64,000 bases of DNA, from NCBI GenBank assembly GCA_021613335.1, contig JAJTWR010000159.1, positions 2,470,001 through 2,534,000 of the forward strand, in the 5' to 3' direction. Below are positions 10,991 through 23,900 of the stretch, piece by piece (position 1 is the first letter of the stretch; the number at the start of each line of letters is the position of its first letter). Below the pieces are notes generated by a model. That model was not told where the DNA came from. It worked only from the letters and a program-made list of their open reading frames with translations, and searched no databases. Source of the DNA: Whitmania pigra. Lineage: Eukaryota; Annelida; Clitellata; Hirudinida; Haemopidae. Position numbers and translations under genes: made by a program.

Positions 10991-12665
10991 GAATCTGATA
11001 AAAGACTTCCCGATGGAGATGAAATCTATTCGGCGACTATGGAACAGCCATCACATTTAGAGAATCACCTTTGCAACGACTGAAAACAATTCTGTATAAT
11101 TGTCTTAATTATTTAAATTGATCTGGATAAATAAGACATTTATACCGCAAAAAGCACTTCTGATTACAAAGTTTTACCGAATCAATGCGGTTATATCTTG
11201 AGTATCTATGTAGCACTTTAGTCATCTTCAATGACACATAAAAGTTGGAGATATCCCACTTCAATACATCATGAATGGAAGAAATGCTTCAAAGTTTCAT
11301 AGTTTTTTGCAAGCAATTTTTATAATAATAAAATTTAGTAAATTTAATAATTTTATAATATTCAGAAAGGTCATTATCTCCCCTTTCAAAATATGTATCA
11401 CTTATATCATTTCTATGTTTGCGAAAAGCCGGACTCCCCATCACCGCTGCTGGAGTCACTGACATGACTTATAGATGAAGATGATATCTATTTGGTGATA
11501 CATGGGATTGCTACAATATCTATGTAGCACTGTAGTCATCTTCAATGACACATAAAAGTTGGAGATATCTCACTTCAGTGCATCATGAATGGAAGAACCG
11601 CCCATGCAGTTCATAGGGTTTCCGATGTCGCCAGGTAGACCATATGGGCTGCATGGAAACCTAGTACGGCATATATCTTGTAGGGATAATAAATATCTTC
11701 AAAATTATATATACCATGGTACAATTCCATGTACAGAAGTTGAGATATCACGCTTCAGAGTTTCACAGTTTTATGCAAGCAATTTTTATAATAAAATTTA
11801 GTAAATTTAATAATTTTATAATATTCAGAAAGGTCATTATCTCCCCTTTCAAAATATGTATCATTTATATAATTTCTATGTTTGCGAAAAGCCAGACCCC
11901 CATCACCGCTGCTAGAGTCACTGACATGACTTACTGATGAAGATGATATCTATTTGGCGACTGGAATAACCGTCAAATTTAGAGAAACATGAATTGCATA
12001 GTATTAAATTATTATTTCTGTGTAATTGTATTTATTTTTCAGTTATATGGCCCGATTACATGGGGTAAAGAACAGCAGCCATAATGGATAGCAAATATAA
12101 ATTTGTTAAATGATGACTGTCAGTTAAGATGATGGTTTGTTTTGCTTTTCAATTTTTTTCGGGTTACATACTTTTTTTTGAGTTTTTGCAATAAGTGGAA
12201 TGATGTCCTGGCCTTTATTTGGAAAACTTCACTCATTAACTTTCAAGACCTTTTCAATGAATGTCATGGTCCACTTTCAAAACATTATGCAGAAACAGGA
12301 GAATAGATCTAGCCATAGAGCTGCCTATGTTAATGTTATTACTAGCTAGTAAATAAACTGTACATATAGTATTGTTATAACAGTTATACATTATGCAATG
12401 TAACATATTTCACAAATAAACCCATAAAATTTTTTAGAATTTCAGGGACAGCATTTTCTAAAGGGGGAGAACTCTTGCAAAATGTATAATTGTCTTATTT
12501 ATTTCAATTTAACTGGATAAATGAGACTGTTATATGACAATGCACTTCTGATTACAATGATTAAGCAGCAGCCATGATGGATAAATTAACAATTGATCAA
12601 AGACTTCCTGATGAAGGTGATATCTATTTGGCGATTATGGAATAACCGTCAAATTTAGAGAATCA
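10991..12665. repeat. Shuffled local repeat cluster
   Basis: Several words recur in this 1.7-kb stretch. The block with CTATTYGGCGAC and AAATTTAGAGAA occurs near 11027, 11950 and 12625. A block with TGTAATTGTCTT-like text, GGATAAATRAGAC and GCACTTCTGATTACA occurs near 11090 and 12485. A longer block (CATCTTCAATGACACATAAA through ATGACTTA) is duplicated at 11222-11470 and 11540-11930, the second copy interrupted by about 145 bp of different sequence from roughly 11597. Copies are diverged. No coding sequence is supported. It could be an old satellite or the remains of a repetitive transposon. Confidence 0.65.
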
Positions 12666-12839
12666 TGTTTCCAATCGTCCAATTTTATTACATAATATTC
12701 AGCATCTTTTGTCTTTACAAAAATCAACCTCAGTGGTATTTCAGATCAATAAAAATAGCGCTTCTCACTGCACTACCTCATTTGATTCTCTTCTGGCTGA
12801 TCTCTTCTCAGGCCCTTTTGCTTTGGCCTCATTATTATT

Positions 12840-15230
12840 ATACTGACAACAAATTGGTGACCCTGCAAAAAGAGATTAGCAACATGGAAGATCTAATCAA
12901 CCTCACGTCAGAGGAGGCCGGACCTTTACCACGTGTGGCAGCAGTCAGTACACAGTTCCCACCGTTCTTCACAGCGAACCCGAGACTTTGGTTCACCAAC
13001 ATCGAGGCATTGTTTTACATACAACACAATCTGCCATTCCACATGGCGGAGAAGGTCCAGGACCTCATCTATGACGTTCCAAGTGAGAGGCCATCCTGCA
13101 GTGCTGCGGACAATCTCATCTGACAAGGCTGAACAGTCCATCCTGGCGGACCAAGTCATGGACGCGTACATGTACCCCACAGTCTCACGGGTAGTGACGA
13201 CCCCCTTGCAAGGACAGACCACCATGGAAGACATCAGCCTCAAGCTCCAGTTGATCACTGACAGGCTGGCCAGGCTGGAGACCACCAGAGTGGAGCCTGG
13301 GCGACACACGACACCACAGCAGGAGCAGATCCCATACAAGGCGCAGCAACACACCGGACATGTGCTGGTACCATGCCACATACTGGGAGAAAGCTCAACA
13401 GTCCTGCTCCTTCCAGTCATCAAACTCCAGGTCCGGGCAGTAGCTGCAACGGCTGTCTCTGGCCAACATCAAGAAAGTCGCCTGTTCTGAAGTTTCTTGT
13501 TGACACCGAGTCAGAGATCAGCATTATCACTCCGCCTCCCCAGAACTTGCTCAAGACATCACCCTGCAAGCTGCCAATGGACTTGATCCTAATCCCTGTC
13601 GTTAGATTTGGGTTTGTGGTGTAAGTTCCAGTGGATCTTCGTTGTTGCCGATGTGCGGTCGCCAATCATTTCCTGGGCCATATCAATTTGAATGTCAACA
13701 TGTCCAACAACTCATCGACAACCAGACAACACTATCTAGCATTGGATCAATAAGCGCATCACCTCCAACTCACATTCACCTAGTGTGAGCGACGAACAAC
13801 CTCATCAAAGAGCTTCTGGACATGTTTCCGTCACTAAGCAGACCACCCGACTGACTTTAACATCCGTCACTCACCAGGTCGAGCACCACATCGTCACGAA
13901 CGGCCCACCAGTTTTCTCCAAGCCACGCCGACTTCATCCCGACAAATTCAAGATCGCCAAAGCTGAGTTCGAGCACATGTTTCAGTTGGGAATCATCCAC
14001 CCCTCTTCCAGTCCATGGTCTTCACCCTTGCATATGGCTCCAAAATCTTCAGGAGACTGGAGACCATGCGGAAATTACAGGGCACTAAATGAATGCATGG
14101 ATGGTTCCTGACAGATTCCACATTTACATGACTTCACCGACGGTCTGTCCAAGGCACAGATCTTCTCAAGAATTGATCTTGTCAGAGCCTACCACCGCAT
14201 CCTCATCGCGGAGGAGGACATACCCAAGACCGCCTGTACGAATTCATCCGTCTACCGTTCGGACTCAGGAACATTGACTGGCATGTTCAAGAAGCAGAAC
14301 ACAAGAAACAAGTCAGTAATATCTCGGAACCTGGTCCAGTTGGAAGCATTCCAGCAAGTCAAAAAAAGTCTGACACCCGTCTTGCATTCTTAGGGAAGGA
14401 CAACCACCTGCGACTCCAGAGATGCTTCCGACAATACAGCTAGAGCGGTCCTGGAACAAGTGCAAGATGGAATCACTACACCAGTGGCATTTTTCTCCAA
14501 GAAATTCAGCCTGACAGAAGTATAGCACGTTCGGCAGAGAACTATTAGCAGTTTACTTAGCTGTCAAACATTTTCAACACCTCCTGGAGGGTCGGCAGGT
14601 TACCAATTTCACAGACCACAAGCCTTTCACATTTGCTTACCAGTGGATCCAGTCGACTCTCACCAAGAGGGATGCGACATCTGGATTACATCAATCAGTT
14701 CTTGGCGGACATCAGGCACATCAAGCGGGACCAGAATGTCGTAGCAGACGCCCTGTCGTGCACTGACCAAGCTGCAGAGACCCAGCTCCAGACCAACATG
14801 CCATCCCTGGAGATCATTGAGGTGCCTGTACCATCTGGCCACAGCGACATCTCAACAGGAGTGCACAGTCCAGGGAAGTTTGCATCACAAAGTGATCTTG
14901 AGCCTGCACTCCTTTTATCACACCCAGGTGCCACGTGATGTCAAAACTGTGATACAACGCTTCGTGTGGCCGAACATGGACAAGGACATCAGAGCATGGT
15001 GTCGAGAGTCTTTCGTGTCAAAAGAGCAAGGTCCACCGACACACCACGACATCTCCAGCGATATTACCCTTACCAAGCTGCTGCTTTCAGCACATTCACT
15101 TAGATCTGGTGGGACCACTTCCTCTATCAGATGGACATACACCCATACCTCTCAACAACGGAAGCCATCATCAAGCGTTTTACGCTTTCTTGGATAGCCA
15201 AGTCTATTTTAAGCCTGCAAGTTCTCAGTC
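12840..15230 (+). pseudogene. Decayed Ty3/Gypsy gag-pol
   Basis: Pieces of a Ty3/Gypsy polyprotein follow in order but in different frames. Gag: about 12880-13095, with FPPFFTANPRLWFTNIEALF. Protease: near 13485, where the D-T-G active site reads D-T-E. Reverse transcriptase: 13785-14110, with FSKPRRLHPDKF and GIIHPSSSPWSSPLHMAPK, then after a shift IDLVRAYHRI. RNase H: pieces about 14380-14760, ending ADALSCTD. Integrase zinc-binding region: about 14900-15060. The segment that should hold the catalytic YxDD lies in a deletion near 14290. Multiple stops and shifts make it non-functional. No LTRs were found. Confidence 0.82.
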
Positions 15231-15419
15231 GGTTACCAGATTCTATTCTGTACATTGAGAAAATTAATAAATAATACCACCCCTAAATAGCTCTTCAATA
15301 AGAAAACAAATACCTAAGACAAGAGAAGAATTTTTTCAACAGGTTACAAACTACCAACATAATTTGAACTCGAGATGTCAGAAAAGCATTTTGATAATTG
15401 TAATTGGATTTATCAATTT

Positions 15420-15740
15420 TTTTATTGCTGATTTGCATTGTTTGTTTGGCAGACTTCACACTCCAGCACTTGGCACATTTCAAAAGTGGACACTATCAAT
15501 ATGATTTATCAGGTCCATGTGGAACATGAATTTAGCACCAGGGCACAATCCACAGTAGAACATTCCATTTTCAGCTTGATCTAATTGTTTAAATGTTTGT
15601 GTGAGCCAAATGAGAGGTTGTACATACAAAACAAAACATACAGTTATGAACAGAAACTTGATGATTTCCCAATTTTGTAAGTTGAGCATAAACGTCAGGA
15701 CAATCAGCACACTTGTATGGCCCTCTTGGCGCAGCTGTGC
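15420..15740 (-). pseudogene. C2H2 zinc-finger relic
   Basis: On the minus strand, starting near 15735, one frame reads RPYKCADCPDVYAQLTKL followed by GNHQVSVH, a good C2H2 finger. About 100 bp further, in another frame, FYCGLCPGAKFMF with DLINHIDSVH gives a second finger, followed directly by FKCAKC, a third start. The frame change could be an intron or a frameshift; no clean splice sites were confirmed. It may be an isolated exon of a zinc-finger gene or a dead copy. Confidence 0.45.
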
Positions 15741-17959
15741 AGTGATAAAATAAGCTACGCTTCTGAAATGAAGTGGCAGGTCATTTATGTCATTCGTTTA
15801 ATAAATTAGGTAGTTCACCGAGATTGTACTAACTATGCGCTTTATGTACTTATCACTGAATTCCTTCATGTCTAGTGTCTGAGATTGACGAGAGTCGAAA
15901 AATAAACAAGCGTGCGGGGTCGGTCGAATAGCAATTAGGGCTGGCACTTGGCCGTGGTTTAATTTCTTAACGCTATTTATGTGGTACATAATTTAATAAA
16001 ATTAGATTTTAAAATATGCGTGCAAGGTATAAGTGTGGGTGGCGTTGGGTGTCGTACATTTAAACATTTCAATTTAGTTTATTTTCTTATGCCATTCAAT
16101 AGGTAGAACCCGCAAAAATTAATCGTTTGTGTCTGGGCAGACACTCGGCTATTCTGCCGAAAAGCTGAAATTTCACTTGTTTTTGGTGGCTAAGACGTCT
16201 CATTAATCGCCCCTTATGGTTGAACGTAGGTGAGGTTGGCAAATGGACTTGCATTACTGTAACTAAGTTGCTAATAGAAATTGAGGGAGTGTTTATTAAA
16301 AGTCTTACAATTATCTCGATGTTTTAGGTGCGTGATATCACTCAATGGATTGGATTGAGAAATGTGTGGATGGTGTGCATAATGACTACTTTTGTAGTTT
16401 CATAAAGGTCATCCCAAAAATGATTTTATATTGCTATTTTATTTAATTATTAAAAATTATTATTTAAATGTTTAATGGTAATATTAGACTTTAATGATGA
16501 ACTTGTTGTGAAGAAAAAATGTCTTATACATTTGTAGTTTTTGTTTGCATAAAAAAGATACATAAAGGCCCATGGCCGGGTTTCGCAACTCGGTGTTATC
16601 GTTTGTTATCGGCCGCTGCTCTTGCTTGTTGGATTTTGGCGAGGAGTTAGTCAAATTGTCGGATTAGCACGCGAATTGAAAAGCCTATATAGAGATGTCG
16701 TCGTAAAATGTCATTTTTGCGATTGGTTTTTTCAATTTTTTTCCGGATTTTGCTTGGAAGTTACTAAACTATAATCGAGTTAGTATATCTAATTATTTTC
16801 TAGATTGTACATGTTGAATGAGTTTGTTTAAATGTTTTGTTTTGGAGATATAAAAGTCTGCCCAGATATTAAACTATTAAACGTTCCAATCGTTGGGTTT
16901 TCACGTGTTGTAACCAATTATAAAACGTGAAAATAATTACTGATTGTTTAATTCCATTTTTTTTCAATAGTGATGTTGGTTTTTATCTACATTGAAATTA
17001 TGCAATGCTACATCTGTTCTAGGTTAAAGTTTATTTTCAAAGCTTAGTAAATTATGGTTGTGAGTGTTCTAATAGCTTTTTCCAAAACATTTAGCAAGTA
17101 TTACTCTTATTTTCTGAAAACCTCTTAGACCTTTAAGTCAACATGTATTTTGAGTTAATACATGCTTTGATTAGTACTGTAGGTTTACAAGTGGTTTAGT
17201 TTTTGTTTTCAAAGGAAACAAATACATACAATTTTCAGTATTTTTTTCTTCTATTAACCAAATTTTTATATGAAGTTATTGGTTATTAATAACAAGCAGT
17301 TATTGTTAGGTTTTTTTGTATCAAACTCAACTTTATAGGAAAAAGAACTTAGCTTTATTTCAAAAACAAATGAAATAAACCATGCGACTGCTCAAACATA
17401 CTACAAAAAATAGCACAGGAACTCGAAACACAACACTAGGTGATCTACTCTCTAACTCTAACTGACTCTGAATCTCCAGAACAACTGTCCACTCCTTTTA
17501 CATTAAAAGTCATTGTGCTTTGATCAAATTTCCTGTGTTAAAGATTATGTTTGCAAAAAATTTAGTGAATATTTTAGGAGATGAATGGGGTTTATGTTTT
17601 CCTTACTGTTCATAAATTAATTTTGTCACATCAATGTCTATTTGAAATATGGCTGAAACTACAAAAATAAATTACATCAAGATCTTTCCTGAGAGCTATA
17701 ATTTTATTTAAGTCAAGGAGTCATTTTACTAAATTCGAATGTTGAAATACTTTTATTTAGGCAATTCAGTAAACTTATATGGTTTTGAAATTTAATAATT
17801 GTGTAAGTAAATTTTTCATTTTGAGATGGCCTTTTAATATCTAATGATAGTGATGATAATATTTATATTTTGTTGATTAGTATAAAAATGCTTCCATTTT
17901 GTTGAAGAGGCAATTGTAATTTTCTAACTAAAATGTTGAATTCTCATTGAATTTCAGAA
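15741..17959. other. Upstream region of the SBNO gene
   Basis: No coding sequence is visible. A patch richer in G and C at about 16565-16700 stands out from the AT-rich surroundings and could be the promoter and first non-coding exon of the SBNO gene. The coding start at 17960 is preceded by a good splice acceptor (ATTTCAG ending at 17957), so an upstream 5' untranslated exon is expected. The transcription start was not located. Confidence 0.4.
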
Positions 17960-20900
17960 ATGTCTGATGCCATAAAGGAAGCAATGAAGGAGTGTGGTCT
18001 AGAAGAGCTGCTAAACTTTGGAGAACTTGACTTTGATTCTTCCATGGAATTGAACCCAGGATCAAGCAGCCAGACCACATTGAGCCAATCACCACATGCT
18101 TTAAACTTTACTTCTTCTGTTAATACATTCACCAGTCATCAAGTGTCTCAGACAACACCAAATAATCAGGCACCAATCATAATAAGACTTGGGACGTTGC
18201 CATCTCACTCTCAAATTATGGCTTCCCAGTTGCATCCAAACCCGACGCTAACCCGTCCAACACAGGCAGGTGGGGTGATTCTTAGGGGAAATGTCAGGCC
18301 ACAGTCTCTGCCATTTGTTTGTCAGTCCATTGTCACTGCCTCAATATCACAACATTCCCTCCCTAGTCAGAATGGGCGAATCATCAAACTCATTCCAAAA
18401 GTCACTCAATCTTCTGGGGCACCTGGCCCGATCAGAGCTCTTGTGAACAATGGGTTGACCAGTAACATGCCTCTAGTCTTAAATCCTACTCCTATCATAA
18501 CGCAGATCAATGCACAACCCACTAACATTAGGCACGTCACTCGCCAGAGTTTGCCCTCAAACACTAAACCTGTTGTCCAGTTACCTATGCCCAACCAGAA
18601 TGGGGTGTTGAGATTAAGTGTGCCAGCTGCAGCAAGACATAATGCCACCAGACCACCTGGGCTTCATCAGAATATTTCCTTTTCTGCAGGTGGCACTGTT
18701 CTGCCAAATAATTTGCATGGAAACATTCCATTTAGAGTTGTCACTCGACCAAATGGTCACCATCTGGCACAGAGGCCAATAACGGTGCTCAACCAGAATG
18801 TTGGTTCCCTAAATGCTTCCAGGTTTGTCACTCCAATTTCTCCTTCAAGTACAGTGGTATTAACTCAAATGAGCAAGAATACTCCCAGTCCTCCAAGTCA
18901 ATTAAACAATTTTACTGGCAACCAAATGGCTACCAGTCAGTTCATAGAGATGGCAAAGGCATCTCTTCTAAATGACACTGCTTCATCCACAGCAAACATT
19001 TCCAATACAACATCTGTACAAATTAAAACATCAAACTCTACAGACAAATCTGTTGATGTCGCATCATCGTTGCCAAACAGCTCTGATATGAAATTGGCTA
19101 CTTTGAACAATCCTGTGACATCAGTTGATAAGCAGCCACTAAATGTAAGTGCTGTTTGTAATCAAATACATGGTATCATGGTATGAGACATGGTAGGCAT
19201 TCGAATTTTCAAATTCTGTGGTTTTAAAAATTTCAGAGTTCTGAAGAAAAAAAACCCATGGCACAGGTTGTAGACACAGATTCTGGGGATATTTGGGCTG
19301 CTCTTAGTGAATTGGCTGCATTTGATGGATTGGTAGTATTTTTTGTCTTATACTATTTTGCATTACTATATGTCTAATACAATATTATGTGTACTTATAT
19401 TAAATAATTAAATTTTAATTAAACTTATCTATAAAATGTAATGTTTCAATTTAATCCTAAGAATAATTATGTTATTTTTAGTTTTACCCATTACAAAGTA
19501 ACTAATATATGCTACCATTGATAACCTGCTATACTTAATTCTGTGAAAATTATCTTTCTGTTTAATAGCCAAATATATTCATGGGGCTCTCTTTCAAATA
19601 TAATACTTGTGTTCATTTGTTGTAAAGCCTCTTGACTATCTTTTTCATGTCAGATTTCCATTTCTAAAAATGTTCTTGATACTAATTTTTTTGATTTTTA
19701 CAAGTATGTTTAAACTGTTCTTTGTACATTATAGTTTTTGTAATCTAAACTTTTGATTCATCTAATGCTTGATGACACTAATATTCAAAGTCAAGTCATT
19801 TCCTAGTCAATTTCTTTAACTTGACCCAAAGCCCATTGGTCCTTGGCATTCCTTCCCAAGGGTGCCTACGCTAGTTAGGCTGTATTGCTATCATGTCTAT
19901 GCTGTAAAATGCGATAAAAGTATTCAGTCTTGTCAACCTTTTAAGTCACTTCTAAATATATCTTGCATACCTGCTATTTGGGTGACTTGAAAAAAAAGAC
20001 CAAATATAACATTCCAAAAGCATTTACTTTGTTAATCTAGGTGTGCATCTTTCATGCATCATCAAACCTAGCAAACAAAATCTGCAGGTTCAAAAATTAT
20101 CTTTTAAAAGAGTTAATTTAGGAATTATTTCCGAGTGCAAAAGTTAAAAGTTGATATAACAACATTTTTAATAATGTTGATATTTGCTTAATTATTACTT
20201 ATTTCTTTAGAAAGAAGAAGATCTAGGTAAGGCAGAACCAACAAGCTTTGTCAAAGATGAAACATCTACCATCAAAAAGGAAGCATTAAACATGGTCACT
20301 AGCTCATCCATATTAGAATCAAACACTTCCCAGTCCACTGTTGGTACAATGAATAGGATTCAGGGTGTCCAGAAAGTAGTAATAGGAGAGAAAGTAATGT
20401 ATCCACTTAGATCAGAATTTTTGGGAGGTCCAAGAATTCCCATCCAAAATGTGTCATTAATAAGTAATAATCCCAGGACATATACTCCCCAAATAAGACC
20501 CAATGGTCATCTCATGGTAAGTAATAATAATAATAATTGGTAATTTTTAATCAAAGACCAGTAATTCATAGAAATCATTTTAATTTGCCAATTTACTTTA
20601 GAATTTAATTTCTGGTGGATTAATCATGAAGGAGGATGAAGCAGAAGAGGAGTTGGGTCATGCAGAAACATTTTCTGAGTACATGCCCACAAAATGTTGG
20701 TGCTTTAATGCTTTATGTAATGGTGTCAAATATAAAATAACATTAAGATTGTATTTCTGTGGTACTGAATTGGAAGTATTATCAATTCCAACTTTAAGCT
20801 TCCATATAGCTGGCTATGTGAATATTTATGAGTAACAAATGTAACTGGTCCTTCTTAAATAAACAATTTGAAAGTATTTTGAAAGAATAATAAATGATAT

Positions 20901-23900
20901 TATAACATATTACTATCTTAGGATCACTTGTCTACGCTTGTAAAAATTACTGATATCTTTTTTAAACAATATAGGCTTTATTTGAAGAGTCAGCTTTTAT
21001 AATTGTTTGGAATGATAGATTCTTGGTGGTAATTCTACTGACTGCTTTCAGTAAAACTTGGATGCAAGCATCCAGATCCAGTGGTTGAATCTGCCAGTTT
21101 GTCGAGTGTTGAAGCACCTGATGTCAATTACAATACAGCATTGCCAAAGTGTTGCTGGCAAGAAGGTCTCTTGTCTGCTGTTCAGATGGAGTCCATTGTT
21201 TATGCTTGCCAGAAGCATACGACATTCCTGCCTAACGGCGATAGGGCCGGTTTTCTGATCGGAGATGGTGCCGGTGTCGGAAAGGGTAGGATCATCTCTG
21301 GCATCATTTATGAAAATTATCTCCAAGGCAGGAAGAGGGCTCTTTGGCAAGTTTTAAATCAACTAGCTGTTATAAATTATTGCTGTGAAGTACTATTTAA
21401 TAACCTCTTGTTCTTTACTGAAGGCTCAGTGTCTCTAATGACTTGAAAGTTGATGCAGAAAGGGATCTCTTTGATATTGGAGCCACAAACATTAAAGTTT
21501 ACTCACTCAATAAGGCATGGTTTTGCATAATTTAATTTATTTAAAATTACAAATGTTAATTTATTTTAAATTTTGTAGTTTAAATATGAGAAGATAAGCT
21601 CAAAAGAAAATGGAAAAGTGAAAAGTGGAGTTGTATTTGCTACCTATTCCTCTCTCGTAGGACAGAGTAAAATACACAACAAATACAAAACAAGACTTCA
21701 GCAGCTGGTTAAATGGTTATCCAAAGATCCGGACAGCGTGGTAAATTAAGTTGAATTTCGCTTCATATTTTTGCTTGGCTTCATCCTCATCCATGATTTT
21801 GGACGTTTCAGATTGTATTTGATGAGTGTCACAAGGCCAAGAATTTGTTTTCATCCTCAAATAAAAAGGCCACAAAAACTAGTGAAAAAGTTCTGGAACT
21901 TCAAAACAAACTGAAAAAAGCCAGAGTTATTTATGCCAGTGCAACTGGTAAGTTAATTAGTTGCCAAGGATTCCATGCATGAGATGAATTATCAATGTGC
22001 GTTACCCAGGTGCAACCGAGCCTAGAAATATGGGCTACATGATCAGACTTGGACTCTGGGGACCTGGGACACCTTTCAACACATTTGCTGATTTTGTTCA
22101 AGCTGTAGAGAAAAGGTGGTAAAATTTCATTGTAAAATTAAAACAATTGTGTATTGTTTTATTGTTAAGGTTAATTATAAATTAGTGGCTTAATGCTACA
22201 GGGGTGTCGGAGCAATGGAAATGATAGCTATGGAGATGAAGCAGAGAGGCACTTACATTGCCAGACAGCTGAGCTTCAAGGGAGTTTCATTCCATGTGGA
22301 AGACGTTGATCTCTCCGATAGTTTTGTTGAAATGTACAACAAGTCCGTTCAATGGGTCGGTTCATCTTATGTTACTTAGTCGATCAATCTCATTTGTGCT
22401 AGAATGTTTCTGTGATTTGCAGTGGGTAGAGGCCAGAGAAAAGTTTCAACAAGCCTCTGGTCTGGTTCAGCTGAACACTTCCGACACAAAAAAGATGTGG
22501 GGGCAGTTCTGGTCATCCCACCAGAGGTTCTTCAAGTATCTTTGCATCTCGTCCAAGATCGAGCACTGCGTCAGGCTTTGCAACAAAGCAATTAAGCAGG
22601 GGAAGGTTAGCTTCTGTTTGTAAATTTGCTATTTAATCTTTATGGAACATTTGTTCAAGCTGTTTATTGTTGCAATATCAGACCGTAGTAATAGGTCTGC
22701 AGTCAACTGGGGAGAGCAGAATGAAAGACATTGTGGAGAAGGAATCTGATGAACTCGATGATTTTGTTTCTACCGCAAAGTCAGTAAAATAAATAGTTTT
22801 AAATATTTCAGAAATTTGATCGATACAACATGTCGTGTGTGTGTATTTTATTAACATCCATTTCATAACTAGATGATTAGGACGGTACATCAAGTCCAAA
22901 AATGAATTACTTGTATCCGCAGGGAGGTGCTCAAAAATCTGGTGGAAAAGTATTTTCCGTGCTCAAGGTCTCTTCTGACGGAAAGTCGTGCCTCGTCACC
23001 GAAAATTTTTAACAGCAACAACAAAAGACTTCTGCTGAGTGGTAATTTTCTTGATTTGCATTGAACAATGGATGCAAAATGAAATGCATACATTTGATAA
23101 TTCTTGTTTCACAAAAAATTTGTTTGTCAGATTCATATGGCCATAAAAATAAAAAACTGAAGAAGGAGTCAGAAAGTTCCGATGCTTCTGATTCGAGCGA
23201 CAATGAAGACGCCGATAATGCTGGCAATGAGATTGCTTCTAGCGACGAAAGTGATTACAATCCGTTTGCACGCAACAGTGACGAAGGTTAGGAAGGTCTA
23301 GTCCTTTTGCAATTGCGTTACAAAGATGAAGCAAGCCTTTTTACATTCTATAGATTCGCCCGACGAGAAAACTCCCGAAAAGAAGAAGTCCAAGAAGAAA
23401 AGAAAAGCAAGCTCGTCAGAAGATGAGTCCGAAGAATATTTTGAAAAATTGTGCGATTCCATCGTTCTGAAAGGTTCGCCAAGATTTTGTTCATAGAAAC
23501 AATTGATCATTCTTGCAGGAGATTAGACTTATAAATGTTTTACAAATGGTGCTTAAGAATTTGCAAACAAATATTCACTTATCATTGTATAGCTTCATCA
23601 GCTGATACTGAAGTTGTTGAGGAGGCACTGATTATCAAGAGGAAACTTTTAAAGTTGATTGAGAGACTTGGTGATGATTTGCCACCAAATGCTTTGGATG
23701 ATCTCATCAACCAACTTGGCGGTCCTGCTCGGGTTGCTGAGGTTGGTTTCGGAATATGAGAACTTATTGTTAACTGGATTAAATTATAATAATTTAAGTC
23801 AAAACAATTGAATATAATTAATATCAATTGAATATAATTAATATTTAATTGTTATAACAGTTGCATTAATAATTAATTAACCTGATTATGAATTATAACA

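Noticed and set aside
12926..13423. A 165-residue minus-strand protein
   Set aside because: It lies opposite the gag region of the Gypsy relic, is rich in C, S and V and shows no family motif; it is a shadow frame.
20696..20835. Continuation of the SBNO exon past 20695
   Set aside because: The downstream text has no similarity to the family and the phase-correct donor GTTGGT at 20696 joins exactly to the conserved exon at 21052.
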